This document shows, one piece after another, positions 10,063 through 20,879 of a stretch of 64,000 bases of DNA. The notes under the pieces were generated by a model. That model saw nothing but the letters and a program-made list of their open reading frames with translations. It ran no database searches and was not told the DNA's origin. The position numbers and the translations under genes were made by a program. The DNA comes from Diadophis punctatus similis. Lineage: Eukaryota > Chordata > Lepidosauria > Squamata > Dipsadidae. The first letter of the stretch is position 1. Every line of letters begins with the position of its first letter. The stretch is taken from positions 16,219,090 through 16,283,089 of the forward strand of contig JALIGW010000014.1 in NCBI GenBank assembly GCA_023053685.1, read 5' to 3'.

Positions 10063-10731
10063 AGCCAAGGGGCAGTGAAGTCACCCAAGAAAACGCAGGG
10101 CGGCCTCGGGGTCCTTCGGACTGGAGCTGCACAGAAGCCGAGCGCCTAAAGAAACCCACCCTTAAATGAGGGCCTTCTGCGGAGGTCCACAAATCACAAA
10201 CCGCTCCCAAGGTTGAGCCTGGCGCCAAGGGAGGAACGGATGGGCAGAACAGAAGGGGCAGCTCTGCCTCTCCCCAGGGCCGGAGGCAAAGGCGCCTCAA
10301 GCAGGCAGTGGGTGTCCCAGGGCCATCCTTGCAACACCCATCATCCACAAAGCAAAAGCAAAACAGGTTTTCTCTCTGCTGCTCCTGTGTGTCAACTCCC
10401 CACACAGACTCCACTCCATCCACACCCCGGAAAGCACTCGGGGACCCACAGTCATCCATGCTCTGCTCAGGGGGAAGAAGACGACTGTGTGGTTTTCCTC
10501 TCTGTGCACATTCTTCCTCTTCTCTGAAAACTCCGAAGCTGCAGCTTATTCGCAGTCACACTTTCTTAAAAAAAAAAAAAGAGGACCACAGACCAGCGTG
10601 ATTCACTGAGGAAAAGGCCATGCAAACCATGCACAGAGCCAGGCCTCTTGCAACCGTTCATCCGTTGTTTGTTGGAACAAGGGAGATGACCAAGGAGATA
10701 CACACATGTGTGCGCGCGCACACACACACAC
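10063..10731. other. No gene recognised; (CA)n at the right end
   Basis: Moderately GC-rich, with open frames on both strands but no recognisable domain or splice-framed exon. A purine/pyrimidine run GTGTGCGCGCGCACAC leads into (AC)n at 10716-10739. Confidence 0.45.
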
Positions 10732-10739
10732 ACACACAC

Positions 10740-11367
10740 CAGGGGCGGGTTCCTAATTTTTTTACTACCACTCTGTGGGCGTGGCTTATTTTGTGGGTGT
10801 GGCTTGCCAGCCATGTGACCGGGTGGGCCTTGGGACCTTGGCAGTGGCCAGAGAAGTGGGGGGGCATTGCCCACCCACACAATGCAGCCCCCCGCAGAGA
10901 GAGCAGCAAAACTGCAGCAGCGGTTCTTCTAGGAGGCTCCGTCCGGCCTGAATGCTTCTCCCCATTCGATGATCCTAGGCTCCTGCCGCCCGGTCCCCCC
11001 TCCCCTCAGCAGCTCGAGAAGCCTCGAATGTGCAAAAATGCCTAAGATCATCACCGCACGTTCGTGGCTTCTCGGACTGCTGAAGGGAGGGGAATGGAGA
11101 TTCCGCCCGTTCTTTCAGCATCTCACACGCTCCCTCAGCCATCCTACCCTGCTTGGACTCACTGTGGGGTAGGAAGGCAGCGCATGCGCAGTGCCAGAAG
11201 CTCAGCTTCTGGGCATGCTCAGAAGAAAATTTTTTTAAAAAATAAAAAAATGTTTTTTAAATGGCGGCGCCCAGGCACCGGCAACCGACCGCACCGGTAC
11301 TGTGACATCACCAGCGGGCTGCTACCGGTGCTATAGAGTGGACCGCACTGGTAGGAACCCACCACTG
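10740..11367. mobile_element. hAT-type element, CAGGGGCGGGTTCC family, copy 1
   Basis: It begins CAGGGGCGGGTTCCTAAT and ends GGTAGGAACCCACCACTG. ACACACAC lies on both sides (10732-10739 and 11368-11375), although inside an AC repeat. The GC-rich interior holds a CAGCGCATGCGCAGTGCC motif near 11176 and a CGGCTTGGACTCAC-like block shared with copies at 34639, 39429 and 47656. No transposase frame is seen. Confidence 0.82.
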
Positions 11368-11529
11368 ACACACACACACATTCTTCCTGCAAAAGGCCCA
11401 AAGGACCAGAGATGCACATCGCCCCCATCCTGTCATAGTTCCACAAGTCTGTGAAAACTCGGTTTTACTGCCGGGCCTCAAACTAGGCTGTTTGTGGAGC
11501 CCCAGATAAGTGCCCTGTGATGCAGTGGG

Positions 11530-12275
11530 TTCTTCGGATGAATACTGCATCCAGCTTTGGTCACCATATTATAAAAAAGATGTAGAGACTCTGCAGAAAA
11601 GAGCAACAAAAACGATTAGGGGGCTGGAGTGTAAAACATATGAAGAACAGTTGCAGGATTTGGGTTTGACTAGTCTAGAGAAAAGAAGAACTAATGGGGG
11701 ACATTATAGCAGCCTTCCAATATTTGAGGGGCTGCCACAAAGAAGAGGGGGTCAACTTATTTTCCAAAGCACCAGAAGGCAGGACAAAATGGGATGGGAA
11801 CTAATCAAGGAAAGAAGCAACCTGGAACTAAGGAGAAATTTCCTGACAGTGAGAATAATAAACCAGTGGAACGACTCTAGAAGTTGTGGGTCTTCCAACC
11901 CTGAAGGTTTTTAAGAAGAGAGTGGACAACCATTTGTCTGGAATGGTATAAGGCAGAGTTCTCCAAAGTTTCCGCCTTTGCGGATGGGAAGGGGGATGGG
12001 GAGAGGGGATGGTTCTGTGCAAGCTGCTGGCAATCACGCACATGCACATGCAGCTCTATTTGGGGAAGTAGTGTGCCTGCTGCTTGTGCAAGTCATGCAT
12101 GTGTGCGCATGCACACTCGCTGGCCATTGCCACAATCCCAGTTTCAATCCCCTCACGGCCCATTAGTGGGCCGTGGCCACAAGTTGGGGACCCCAGGTAT
12201 AGGGTCTCCTGCTTGTGCAGGGGTTGGACTAGAAGACCTCCAAGGTCCCTTCCAAATCTGTTATTCTGTCATTCT
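11530..12275 (+). mobile_element. CR1 LINE 3' end, split by a hAT-type insertion
   Basis: Coding remnant ETLQKRATKTIRGLECKTYE and [19 protein letters not shown], with frameshifts, then the terminal GGTTGGACTAGAAGACC and CCCTTCCAAATCTG. The element at 11954-12196 interrupts the last part. Confidence 0.85.
11954..12196. mobile_element. hAT-type insertion in CR1
   Basis: It begins CAGAGTTCTCC and ends TTGGGGACCCCAG. Flanks GTATAAGG (11946-11953) and GTATAGGG (12197-12204) differ by one base and restore the CR1 sequence when one is removed. The 243-bp interior is GC-mixed and rich in GCACATGCACATGC-like alternations. Confidence 0.65.
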
Positions 12276-12668
12276 GCTTACACATTTAGAAGCCAAAGAG
12301 AGAAGGTGACCTGGACAAAAGTCATTTGGGAGACAGGTTTTCCAAACTGAATCAATCAAGGTGACAATGTTTCTGCTGCAATTTTCAAAGATGGGTTGGG
12401 CAACCAGCAGCTTGTGTTGATAGCAATAAAGGAGAAGTCAGCAGCTTCGACTGCAGCCATTTTGTCTTCTGCTAGGAGGGAAGGAAGCGCCACCATTTCC
12501 TTTTTCCTCCCACAGCCGGCAATGCATGTGAAGATCCTGCCCCAGTTAGACAGCAGCTCTGCCTCTCTGCGTTCCCACAACATGGGAGAGCTGATCTCCC
12601 GCACAGCCGATGCTCCTGCTTGTCTTTGTTTTGTGAGACACTCTGCTCCTCATCACCACAAGCCGAAA
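12276..12668. other. No feature recognised
   Basis: No repeat ends or exon signals were identified. Short open frames on both strands have no known motif. Confidence 0.4.
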
Positions 12669-12676
12669 GGAATGAC

Positions 12677-12958
12677 TAGTGGTGGGTTGCCTGAACTGGT
12701 GGCGGAAATTTGACCCTGCTCGCCGAACCGGCAGCAATGGCCGGCTGGCCATGCCCCCGAACCGGTCCTCCGGTCGCCGCTCCTTGAAAGCGGCTGGCAA
12801 ACAACCCTCTGCGCATGCGTAAAGGCTTCTGCGCATGCACAGAGGGTCATTTCTCTGTGATGTAGGCGTGCACACAAACGAAGCAAGTGTGCATGTGCAA
12901 AACACGCACTTCTGACGCAATGCGAACCAGTAGGGAAGGTAAGTGGAACCCACCCCTG
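12677..12958. mobile_element. hAT-type element, GTGGTGGGTT family
   Basis: It begins TAGTGGTGGGTTGCC and ends GGAACCCACCCCTG. GGAATGAC is duplicated exactly (12669-12676 and 12959-12966). The interior contains two arms, CTCTGCGCATGCG and GCGCATGCACAGAG, around a short centre, resembling NRF1-type GCGCATGCGC palindromes. It is non-coding. Confidence 0.85.
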
Positions 12959-13067
12959 GGAATGACATTCACGCTACTTCTGGGGAGAAAAGAGTCCAAC
13001 ATGGGAACAGAAAAGGACAGGAAAGGTTGTTTGCCAGAGAGACAGGTGGCACATAAATTTAATAAGT

Positions 13068-13918
13068 ATAGGTAGTCCTTGACTTACAACAGTTCATTTA
13101 GTGACCGTTTGAAATTACAACGGCACTGAAAAAAGTGACATGATCATTTTTCACATTTATGACCGTTGCAGCATCCCCATGGTCACGTGATTTACAGTTG
13201 GATACTTTACAACTGACTGACATTTATGATGGTTGCAGGGTTCCGGGGTCATGTGATCACCCCTTTTGCGACCTTCTGTTCTGACCCAGCTCCCCAAACA
13301 CGACAAACCCTCTGTAATCAATCAATGATTCCTTTATTAGGAGCACCAGCAGTCCCGGGAAAAAGTTTCTCTCTCAATACAAGTCCATCCGGCAGGGAGA
13401 TGAATAGTTATCTGCCACATCTATTCATCTCCGCCCCCTGCCTTTTATCCCCAGAGCTAGGGTGGGGCTTCGCTAGCAGCAGTGGCTCTTCTGTCCCAAG
13501 GACCGGCCCATAGATTTCCACTGCTCTCCTCTCCTCTGCCTTTTGCGCAGCCGCACGTCAGGCACTGGGCCTAGCTTTTCCTCCTCTTCCTCATCAGCCA
13601 CCTCCAAATCTGGGGGCTGTTGACTTTCTATCTGAGGGCCGATGGACGGCCCAGGCTCCGCCTCTCTCCCTCCCTCCCTCTCTCTCTCTCTGCCAGTTCC
13701 ATTCCCCGACAGCCGACAGTCCACAATACCTTCTGACAAGCAAAGTCAACGGGGAAGCCAGATTCACTTAACAATCGTGTTATTAATGTAACAACTGCAG
13801 TGGTTCACTTGACAAACGTGACAAGTCTGAAAATGGTGCAAACTTCACTTAACAAAATTCTCACTAAGCAACATAAATGTTGGGCTCAATTGCGATCGTA
13901 GGTTGAAGACTGCCTATA
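13068..13918. mobile_element. Mariner-like MITE split by a solo LTR
   Basis: Terminal inverted repeats TATAGGTAGTCCTTGACTTA and a GAAGACTGCCTATA end imply a TA target site. The internal sequence (AGTGACCGTTTGAAATTACA, CACTTAACAAAATTCTCACT) matches the complete 401-bp copy at 43550-43950. The host element is about 390 bp without the LTR. No transposase is present. Confidence 0.72.
13277..13738 (-). mobile_element. Solo LTR inside the mariner-like MITE
   Basis: CCTTC occurs immediately outside both ends (13272-13276 and 13739-13743), a 5-bp duplication typical of LTR elements. The unit runs TGTTCTGACC...CCACAATA. Read on the minus strand, an ATAAAAGGCAGGGGGCGGAG promoter-like box (near 13431-13450) precedes an AATAAAGG signal (near 13329-13336). 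This gives the orientation. No internal region remains, so it is a recombination product. Confidence 0.68.
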
Positions 13919-14101
13919 AAAGTGCCCATCCGCTGCTTGTGTGACCTGGCCAAAATAAGGGATTCTACAGCCTCCTAAAGGGGGCCTGTCTTTGGGACGC
14001 CCCACAGCGCTCAAATCTCTCTCATTCCACTAGATGCACCAGAGGATGGATTTAGGTAACCCACCAGATCCTGACTGAACATGAAGAAAAGTCTCCTAAA
14101 G

Positions 14102-14215
14102 CAGGGGTCTCCAACCTTGGCAACTTTTAAGCCTGGCGGACTTCAACTCCCAGAATTCCCCAGTCAGCTAATTGAAGTTCGCCAGGCTTAAAGTTGCCAA
14201 GGTTGCAGACCCCTG
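14102..14215. mobile_element. Palindromic hAT-type MITE
   Basis: A 114-bp hairpin starting CAGGGGTCTCCAACCTTGG and ending GTTGCAGACCCCTG. TCCTAAAG is duplicated exactly (14094-14101 and 14216-14223). Confidence 0.9.
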
Positions 14216-14223
14216 TCCTAAAG

Positions 14224-15031
14224 GTCAGAGCAGAGCCAGTTGCCCACAGAGGACACACTATGTTAATGGCTGGGCACGCCAAAGTCTGGCATGCTCCTGT
14301 TCTTATTCCCACCCTGAGCAACGGATTGTAGCCGTGCCACCCTGGGGGAGGGGGGGGGCGAAGGAACTTCCAAGGCAGCAACACCAATGCGCTGAACATA
14401 GCCGGAGGCCTTTTCTTTTATAAAGGGGCTGCAAATGCACAGGGTGGTCTCAAGTGCCGCACATTTCCTCCCACTCCCGTCATGTGCTTCTCGCTTGCTG
14501 CGATGAATGACAGGAAACCACATGACCAGCCCTGAGCCGTGCACAAGATGGATGCCTGCATGCAACGCCTCCGATGCCAGGGAGCTGCCTCTGGCCTGAC
14601 TCCGGCGTTCAGGACCTGCCTTTCTCCCTGAAACATTTGCTGAAAAGGAAAAAGGCGGCTCTGAAGTCCATCGGCGTTCACCTTTTCTGAGGAAGATGGG
14701 TCAGCCAAGGTGCTTGATGTGGAGAAGGAGAATCCACAGCAATTGAAGACGGGCACAGCCAAAAACAGGGATTTTTGTCTGTGCCAAAACATATTCATGA
14801 AATGGTGTTACTGAAGAGCCGGGCAGACATTTTGTGCCAGTGTGTGTCCATTTGATAATGTGTTGTGGGCGCTGTCACAAAATGGCTTGTCCACCCAGGA
14901 TCACCCACTTGCCTGGAAGTAAAGTCGTTGCCCTTACTCTCAGCTCAGCCACGAGCCCGGCCTTTTCTCCAGGCCAGGAAGCCACCCCCTTTTTTTGATC
15001 TTCTCGGCAGAACCTCTGGAGTCCCCGAGGG
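14224..15031. other. No gene recognised
   Basis: Largely non-repetitive to the eye. Open frames on the minus strand (for example 14418-14798) lack recognisable domains or flanking splice sites in a convincing frame. Confidence 0.4.
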
Positions 15032-15039
15032 GTTCTAGA

Positions 15040-15326
15040 CAGCGACGGGTTGCCATTTTACTGGTGCCAGTGCACTACATGCGCATCTCCAAGTTTTGGG
15101 GAGGGGCGAGAGAGATTTTGGCGCGATTTTGCTTCCACGCATGCGCAGAAACAAAATCTCGCTGAAATCTCGCACGCGCGCACGTCCTCTCGTGAGATTT
15201 TGGTGCAATTTTGCTTCCATGCATGTGCAGAAGCAAAATTGCCCAAAAATTAATGAAAAAAATGGACCGGCAGAGAGGGCTCTGGAGCGGTCGCGCGCAA
15301 ATTGCGCAATCGGCCGCTCCCTACCG
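15040..15326. mobile_element. Probable hAT-type element with GC-rich hairpin core
   Basis: It begins CAGCGACGGGTTGCC. The interior has CACGCATGCGCAGAAAC and CATGCATGTGCAGAAGC in related arms plus GATTTTGGCGCGATTTTGC and GATTTTGGTGCAATTTTGC repeats. Flanks GTTCTAGA and GAGCTAGA are a poor match, so the right end is approximate. Confidence 0.5.
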
Positions 15327-15333
15327 GAGCTAG

Positions 15334-15800
15334 ACCATCCAAATTATACCTATGTACAGACTCTTTCTTGCAGCTGGTCAGCTCCACACACATTCTTGGT
15401 CTCTGGGCTAACACTGTCTACATCCACGTTTGGGTGTGTAGGTCTATCTTAAAATTTAATCCTTCCTCCCCCCCCACACACAAAGCAGGTGCAGCAAGAA
15501 TCTGGAAGGCACTAGAGAGGCGAGCAACATGGCGAAACAGCAGCAGCTGCTCTTTGTGCATGCTGAAGTCAGACCCTGCAACTCTGTCGCCAGGCGCTGA
15601 AGGTCAAGGTGCTCCCAGGAGGCTCCTGCAGCTGGAAGGCCGGCATTGTCCCCAGGACACGCTTCCAGGTGAAGAGAGGAGAGCTCTGATAATCGATGGC
15701 GGAAAATAGCCCCCAGGGCCCCAAGAGCCCGAACAGCTGGGCTGATTTAGGGGAAGGGAAGGGAAGATGTCCCAGCACAGAAAAAGAGCACCGGCTCCCT
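15334..15800. other. No feature recognised
   Basis: GC-moderate sequence with no supported exon or repeat end. Confidence 0.4.
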
Positions 15801-15811
15801 TGCATCAGGAT

Positions 15812-15925
15812 CCGCAATGGGTTGCTCCCGGTTCGGACCGGTTGTTAGAACCGGTAGCACCCGAGATGCTTCTGCGCATGCACAGGTGCCACATAGGTGG
15901 CAAAATATTTTACAACCCACCACTG
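15812..15925. mobile_element. Short hAT-type element
   Basis: A 114-bp unit running CCGCAATGGGTTGC to CAACCCACCACTG. ATCAGGAT is duplicated exactly (15804-15811 and 15926-15933). It holds GGTTCGGACCGGTTG and a CTGCGCATGCACAG motif. Confidence 0.85.
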
Positions 15926-16012
15926 ATCAGGATGCCAGTTGCTGACATCACTTCCTGGGTCTCATGATGGAGAGAACAAACACTGAAGCTGTCCGGGCTG
16001 GACGGGCTTTAT

Positions 16013-16478
16013 TTATGTATGTATGTATGTATGTATGTATGTATGTATGTATGTATGTATGTATGTATGTATGTCAAGTACGTGTTGGTAATATACATAG
16101 ATGTAACATTGTTTATATACATAAAATGAGTACTGATAAGAGGGAACATTAGGACAGGGACGGTAGGCACGCTGGTGCACTTATGCATGTCCCTTACTGA
16201 CCTCTTAGGAATCGGGTGAGGTCAACAGTGGACAGTCTGAGGGTAAAGTTTTGGGGGCTTGGTGACGAAACCACAGAGTCAGGTAGTGAGTTCCAGGCAT
16301 TTACCACTCTGTTGCTAAAGTTGCATTTTCTACAGTCAAGTTTGGAGCGGTTCACTTTGAGTTTGTATCTGTTGTGTGCTCGTGTATTGTTGTGGTTGAA
16401 GCTGAAGTAGTCGTTGGCAGGAAGGATGTTGTAGCGGATAATTTTATGAGTTATGCTTAGGTCGTGCACCTTCCTGGT
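16013..16478 (-). mobile_element. L2/CR1-superfamily LINE 3' end with (ATGT)n tail
   Basis: The minus strand encodes the RYKLKVNRSKLDCRK and NAWNSLPDSVVSSP blocks and ends LTRFLRGQ at 16194. The 3' UTR follows to about 16075, then (ATGT)n at 16014-16073. This is the same family as the copy at 9195, but unbroken over this stretch. Confidence 0.88.
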
Positions 16479-16479
16479 G

Positions 16480-17826
16480 GCTTCTTTGCTCTCCCCCTCC
16501 CCCATCAAGGACCCTGGAAAGGCCATGACAGGAAGAAGCAGGAGGAAAGAAGTGTTGCACAAGAACCGCTGCCCTTCGGAAGGAAGCCAAGGCTGCTCCC
16601 AGCCCTCTGGAAAGGCTGGCCCGGCCGTTGGGATGCAGGTTTCTTTTGGCAGAAGGTTCGAGGTTGGATGGCTGTTCTCCTCAGCACAACCTGTGAATGC
16701 CTGTGTGCAATATTTTAAATCTAATCTTTCCTCTTCATGTAAAATATCGAAGAGATAGACTGCCTCTGGCCACGGAGGGGCCAATCTTAACTATTTTACA
16801 GCAAACCTATTCAACCAATGAGCAGTCAGGGGAAAACCTGGGCCTTTTTCTCTGCCACTTCGACTGGCCCAAAGCTGGAGGACAGGTGGTGTGAAACATA
16901 CACACCTTGGGAAGCTTTATCTGATGATGGATTCGAAAAGGCCAGGCCACCCGTTGTTGGATGAAGCCTCCAGTCTTGGCCGGTCCCATTCCCTCTCCCT
17001 TTATTTGGATGCCAAGCACAGGGCCCCGATAAGCAGCTGATAAAATGGATAAACAGTGCCAGGAAATGTCCCGACACCGGCTGGGAGAATAATGCATCCT
17101 TATTAAGTGGCAGCGGAGATAAAACTCTGCCAGTCGTGCCAAAAGGGGCAGCGGATGGGGTGAAATTCGGAGCTGCCTGGTGCATAATCTTCCCCAAATC
17201 AAGTACAGAAATCCTTCATTCATATCTCAGGGTAACGTCCAGTTTCCTCCCGAGCTCCTCCGAACCAACAGGAAATACAGATTTGCCGTCCAAGGAAAAC
17301 AAAGAGGCGGACAGCCTCGCCCTGTGCCAACCAACCAGAAGCTGCCACAGCAGCCGCCACAGTAAATCCAGCAAAGTGACAGGGAGATTACTCGGAGGAG
17401 GAGGGGGGACGACGACCTCCGGCCCTTTGACAGCTTTCTCCTTGTTCCCCATTCTGTGCAATTGTTTTCCAAGCCCAGGGACAGAAACGTCGAAACAAGG
17501 TTGACAGGATTAGTGAAGGGAACATTTACGCCAAGATAAGCCTTGCGTGGCTGATGCCCACTGTACAAACCAAACCTTGGCATGACCCAGGACAAGCATC
17601 CTCCTTCTTCAAAGCCGCAGAGAGCTTTGGCTGTGGCCCAGCCATTTTCATACTGATCACCCAAAGAGGCTGACAGGAGAGCTGGGTGGGAATATTGCAA
17701 GGCAATTGTTTCGGATTTTAATCTTACAATCTGGGAAGGAGGAAGATGGAAAGGGGTGGATTTTACAGGACTGAATTTACCCAGCTATAGAGGAAGGAAA
17801 ACTTGGCTTCTGAGAAGCAGGCAACT
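16480..17826. other. Unassigned sequence, possibly conserved non-coding
   Basis: No repeat ends are visible over 1.3 kb, which is unusual in this window. No exon could be framed with splice sites. Frames on both strands stay open for 60-160 codons but show no family motif. Confidence 0.35.
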
Positions 17827-17830
17827 GAAG

Positions 17831-18312
17831 GAGCCAGTTTGGTCTAGCGGTTAAGGCACCAGGCTCGAAGGCGGGAGACCTGAGTTCAAGTCCCATCTTA
17901 GCCACGAAAGCAAAAACGGAAAACACAAAAACAGAGTGGTCAGTGCCTGGAATGCACTACCTGACTCTGTGGTTTCTTCCCCAAACCCCAAAAATTTTAA
18001 CCTTAGACTGTCTACTGTCGACCTCACCCCATTCCTAAGAGGTCTGTAAGGGACGTGCATAAGCGCACCAGCGTGTCTACTGTCCCTGTCCTAATGTTCC
18101 CTTTAATTTTTATTCATTTGATGTATTCAAATGATGTATAAACTTATATGTATTATCTAATACGAGATTGACAAAATAAATTAATTTAAAAAAAAATTAC
18201 ATTAAAAGCCCGCTGGATGCCTTTGGGCCAGTCCTTCTCTCTCAGCCCAACCTACCTCACAGGATTGTTGTTGTGGGGAAAATAGGAGGAAGAAGGGGTG
18301 TTGGGTATGTTC
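17831..18312 (+). mobile_element. Sauria-type tRNA SINE, split by a LINE
   Basis: The head GAGCCAGTTTGGTCTAGCGG with TTAAGGCACCAGGCTC and the B-box GAGTTCAAGTCC is tRNA-derived. After an interruption (17909-18204) the body resumes with GGATGCCTTTGGGCCAGTCC, CCTACCTCACAGGATTGTTG and GGGGAAAATAGGAGG. The tail was therefore present before the LINE inserted. Confidence 0.8.
17909..18204 (+). mobile_element. L2/CR1-superfamily LINE 3' end inserted in SINE
   Basis: Begins within the NRVVNAWNSLPDSVV-type block and carries LRLSTVDLTPFLRGL, with the 3' UTR ending in GAGATTGACAAAATAAATTA. It is severely 5'-truncated. Confidence 0.82.
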
Positions 18313-18682
18313 ACTGCCCTAATTTAGTTTTTTTTAAATATTTAATATTTTTTCAATATTCTCAGAGACTCTTCTCATCCTACTTACAATCTTTTTGAAC
18401 TGTTGCCTTCTGGTAGAAGATACAGAACAATCAAAACTCGGACCACACGCTTTCTGAATAGTTTTTATCCTAGAGCTATAATTGCACTTAATAATGAATT
18501 GAAGGGTCACCATCAGTGAGCTCTTGGATAGTATTACTTGGTCTGTTGTATGGATGTTTGAGTGGTTCAGGGTGGGGAATTCGTGGCGGGTGGGGATTGC
18601 TATGTGTGTTGGGATTGGTCTTGAAGCGTTATGTGAATTTCGTTGTATGGGTGTACTGTGTATATACGTACAATGACAATAA

Positions 18683-18743
<61 letters not shown>

Positions 18744-18790
18744 GTAGTAGTAGTAGTAGTAGTAGTAGAAGTAGTAGTAGAAGTAGTAGT
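18313..18790 (+). mobile_element. LINE 3' end (L2/Rex-like) with (ATT)n and (AGT)n tract
   Basis: Frame remnants read FELLPSGRRYRTIK, then TTRFLNSFYPRAIIALNNEL, a C-terminal block of L2/Rex-like LINEs. The 3' end GTACAATGACAATAAATTAT leads into (ATT)n at 18683-18742 and (AGT)n to 18790. A microsatellite tail is usual for such elements. Confidence 0.65.
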
Positions 18791-18817
18791 AAAAATAATA
18801 AAAGAGGAATAAAAGTA

Positions 18818-19046
18818 TGAGCCATGGTGGCCCAGGGGTTAGAATGCAGCATTGCAGGCAAACTCTTCCCACAGTCAGGAGTTCGATCCTGACTGGCTCA
18901 AGGTTGACTCAGCCTTCCATCCTTCCAAGGTCGGTAAAATGAGGACCCAGATTGTTGGGGGCAAGAGGCTGTCATTTGCAAACCGCTCAGAGAGTGCTTT
19001 AAAGCACCATGGAGTGGTATATAAGTCTAAGGGCTATTGCTAAATA
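18818..19046 (+). mobile_element. tRNA-headed SINE (MIR/CORE-like layout), diverged
   Basis: Head TGAGCCATGGTGGCCCAGGG and the B-box GAGTTCGATCC are followed by GGTTGACTCAGCCTTCCATC and GGTAAAATGAGGACCCAG, ending TATATAAGTCTAAGGGC. Other copies lie at 19087, 23079, 24889, 26742, 54534 and 61447. Confidence 0.82.
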
Positions 19047-19086
19047 AGCCATTTTAAAAAGGGTAGACGGCGTGACCCAAAAAGAA

Positions 19087-19380
19087 TGACAGCGGTTAGA
19101 GGCAGTACTGCAGGTCACTTTAGCTGACTGTGATCCGCAGGTCAGTGGTTCAAATCTCATGGCTCAAGGTTGACTCAGCCTTCCATCCTTCCGAGGTAGG
19201 TAAAATGAGGACCCAGATTATTGGGGGCAATATAAATATACATTGCTTACTGGTGTAAACCACTTAGAGAGTGCTTGCACTGTGAGGCGGTATATAAATC
19301 TCACTAACTAACTAACTAACTAACTAAATAAATAAAAAAATAAAAAAATAAAAAAATAAAAAAATAAATTAAAAAAAAAA
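19087..19380 (+). mobile_element. tRNA-headed SINE, head truncated, with (CTAA)n/(AAAT)n tail
   Basis: Starts inside the A-box region at GCGGTTAGAGGCAGTACTGC, with B-box GTTCAAATCTC, body, and CTCACTAACTAAC tail repeats at 19300-19380. It is a separate insertion directly after the previous copy. Confidence 0.8.
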
Positions 19381-20398
19381 GACCCTGGCTTTGAAAGGTG
19401 GCCAAGACCCTGCAGAAGCCCCAGGCTGAGGGCAACTCTGGACAGATGCTATTACACCCCTTTGCAAGGCAGGCAACAGCGAAAGAAGCATCAAAACAGA
19501 CCTTTTTAGAAAAAGACTTCCAGAAAGCGGGCAAGGTTCCCCTGGCGTTACAGCAACGTCCTACATCATCTGGAAATCCCTGAATGATTTTCTTGAACAT
19601 CCAAGAGTGGAATTCCCCAACTTCACTGTACAGTTGGTTACATGGCTGAATTCCCATCATGGTTAATCTAAAATCACCATTTCTTTCATTTCAGTCTGCT
19701 GTTCCTTGCTATGTCTGAACTCCAGCTGTTTCCAGCCATTCTGTGTAATGAAACACTAGAAATCTTTTATGAGTATTACAGGAAGGTTTTGAATTTCTAA
19801 CACCCAGAACCAAGATAACTTTAGGAGGAATATTCTCTGCCCAAAATTAAAAAGGGCCTATCGCTTTAAAGCTCTGAGTCCCAAATGCCTGCAGAAGTTA
19901 ATATAATTATGTGCCGTGACTTTGACGGAGACGCAGCACAAGGAGGGTCATTGTGGCTCAATTATTAACTGGGCTGGGGGAGGGAAGACCCTTGACTTGA
20001 TCGGAATGTGGTCTAACTCAGTAGCGAGGCTTCAGCTGCTGCGGAAGGCAGCAGGACCGGGCATAAAGGTTAATGCATTCCTTCTCCGTGCTAGCCTTGG
20101 TCCTCCGGCCACATCATTCCCAAAGGGGTCCTTGCTCCCTGGAACGGTTAAATCCCGCTCACCAGCCTCTGTCTGCACTTCCTCCATGGAGGAGGAAACA
20201 GGTTTAAAGAGGCAGGACTGTAGAATTTCTCCAAAAAAGAAATAACCACCAAGCGTATGAGAAAAGGGCAGCCTGGGACCCCTTCTCAAATGTATGAGGA
20301 CTTGTAGAGCTACGCACTGACAAGGGAAGGCAACTCTGCATGTAAAAGATTCTGCCCCGAGGAACCCTTGAAAACCAACATTGGGTTTCATTTCTCGG
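19381..20398. other. No gene recognised
   Basis: No repeat ends or conserved exon could be identified. Confidence 0.4.
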
Positions 20399-20406
20399 AT
20401 CTAGTG

Positions 20407-20518
20407 CAGGGGTCCCCAGACTTGGCAACTTTAAGACTTGTGGACTTCAACTCCCAGAATTCTCCAGCCAGCTATGCTGAAGTCCACAAGTCTTAAAGTT
20501 GCCAAGTTTGAAGACCTC
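20407..20518. mobile_element. Palindromic MITE, damaged right end
   Basis: The left end is CAGGGGTCCCCAGACTTGGC. The right arm ends GCCAAGTTTGAAGACCTC and then TAGTG, so the last bases and part of the duplication ATCTAGTG have been lost. Confidence 0.75.
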
Positions 20519-20733
20519 TAGTGCCACATACTGAGACTCCTCCCCTCCATCTTCATCTCCCTATAACCTGAGCAAAGCCTGACCTGTACTCATCCTTGAG
20601 TATGCCAGTAGTTAGACGCTCAGAAATGGAGAGGCTGTTTGGTTCTCTCCTGTCAAACTCCAGAACTGAATGTTCAACCTTGGCAGGGAAGTCTGTGCTG
20701 CAAAAGCAGCCTGAAACAGGTTAACAGAAAGAA

Positions 20734-20799
20734 GAAGGAGAGGGAGGGAGGGAGGGAGGGAGGGAGGGAGGGAGGGACGGAAGGAGGGAGGGAGGGAGG

Positions 20800-20860
<61 letters not shown>

Positions 20861-20873
20861 CGAGAGAGAGCAC
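20734..20873. repeat. (GGGA)n then (GA)n simple repeat
   Basis: An AGGGAGGG tetramer run (to about 20804) passes into a GA dinucleotide run with a few C interruptions. The Arg/Glu and Leu/Ser open frames here are artefacts. Confidence 0.95.
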
Positions 20874-20879
20874 ACTAGA

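Noticed and set aside
20612..20878. Leu/Ser-rich or Arg/Glu-rich frames
   Set aside because: They come from the GGGA/GA simple repeat.
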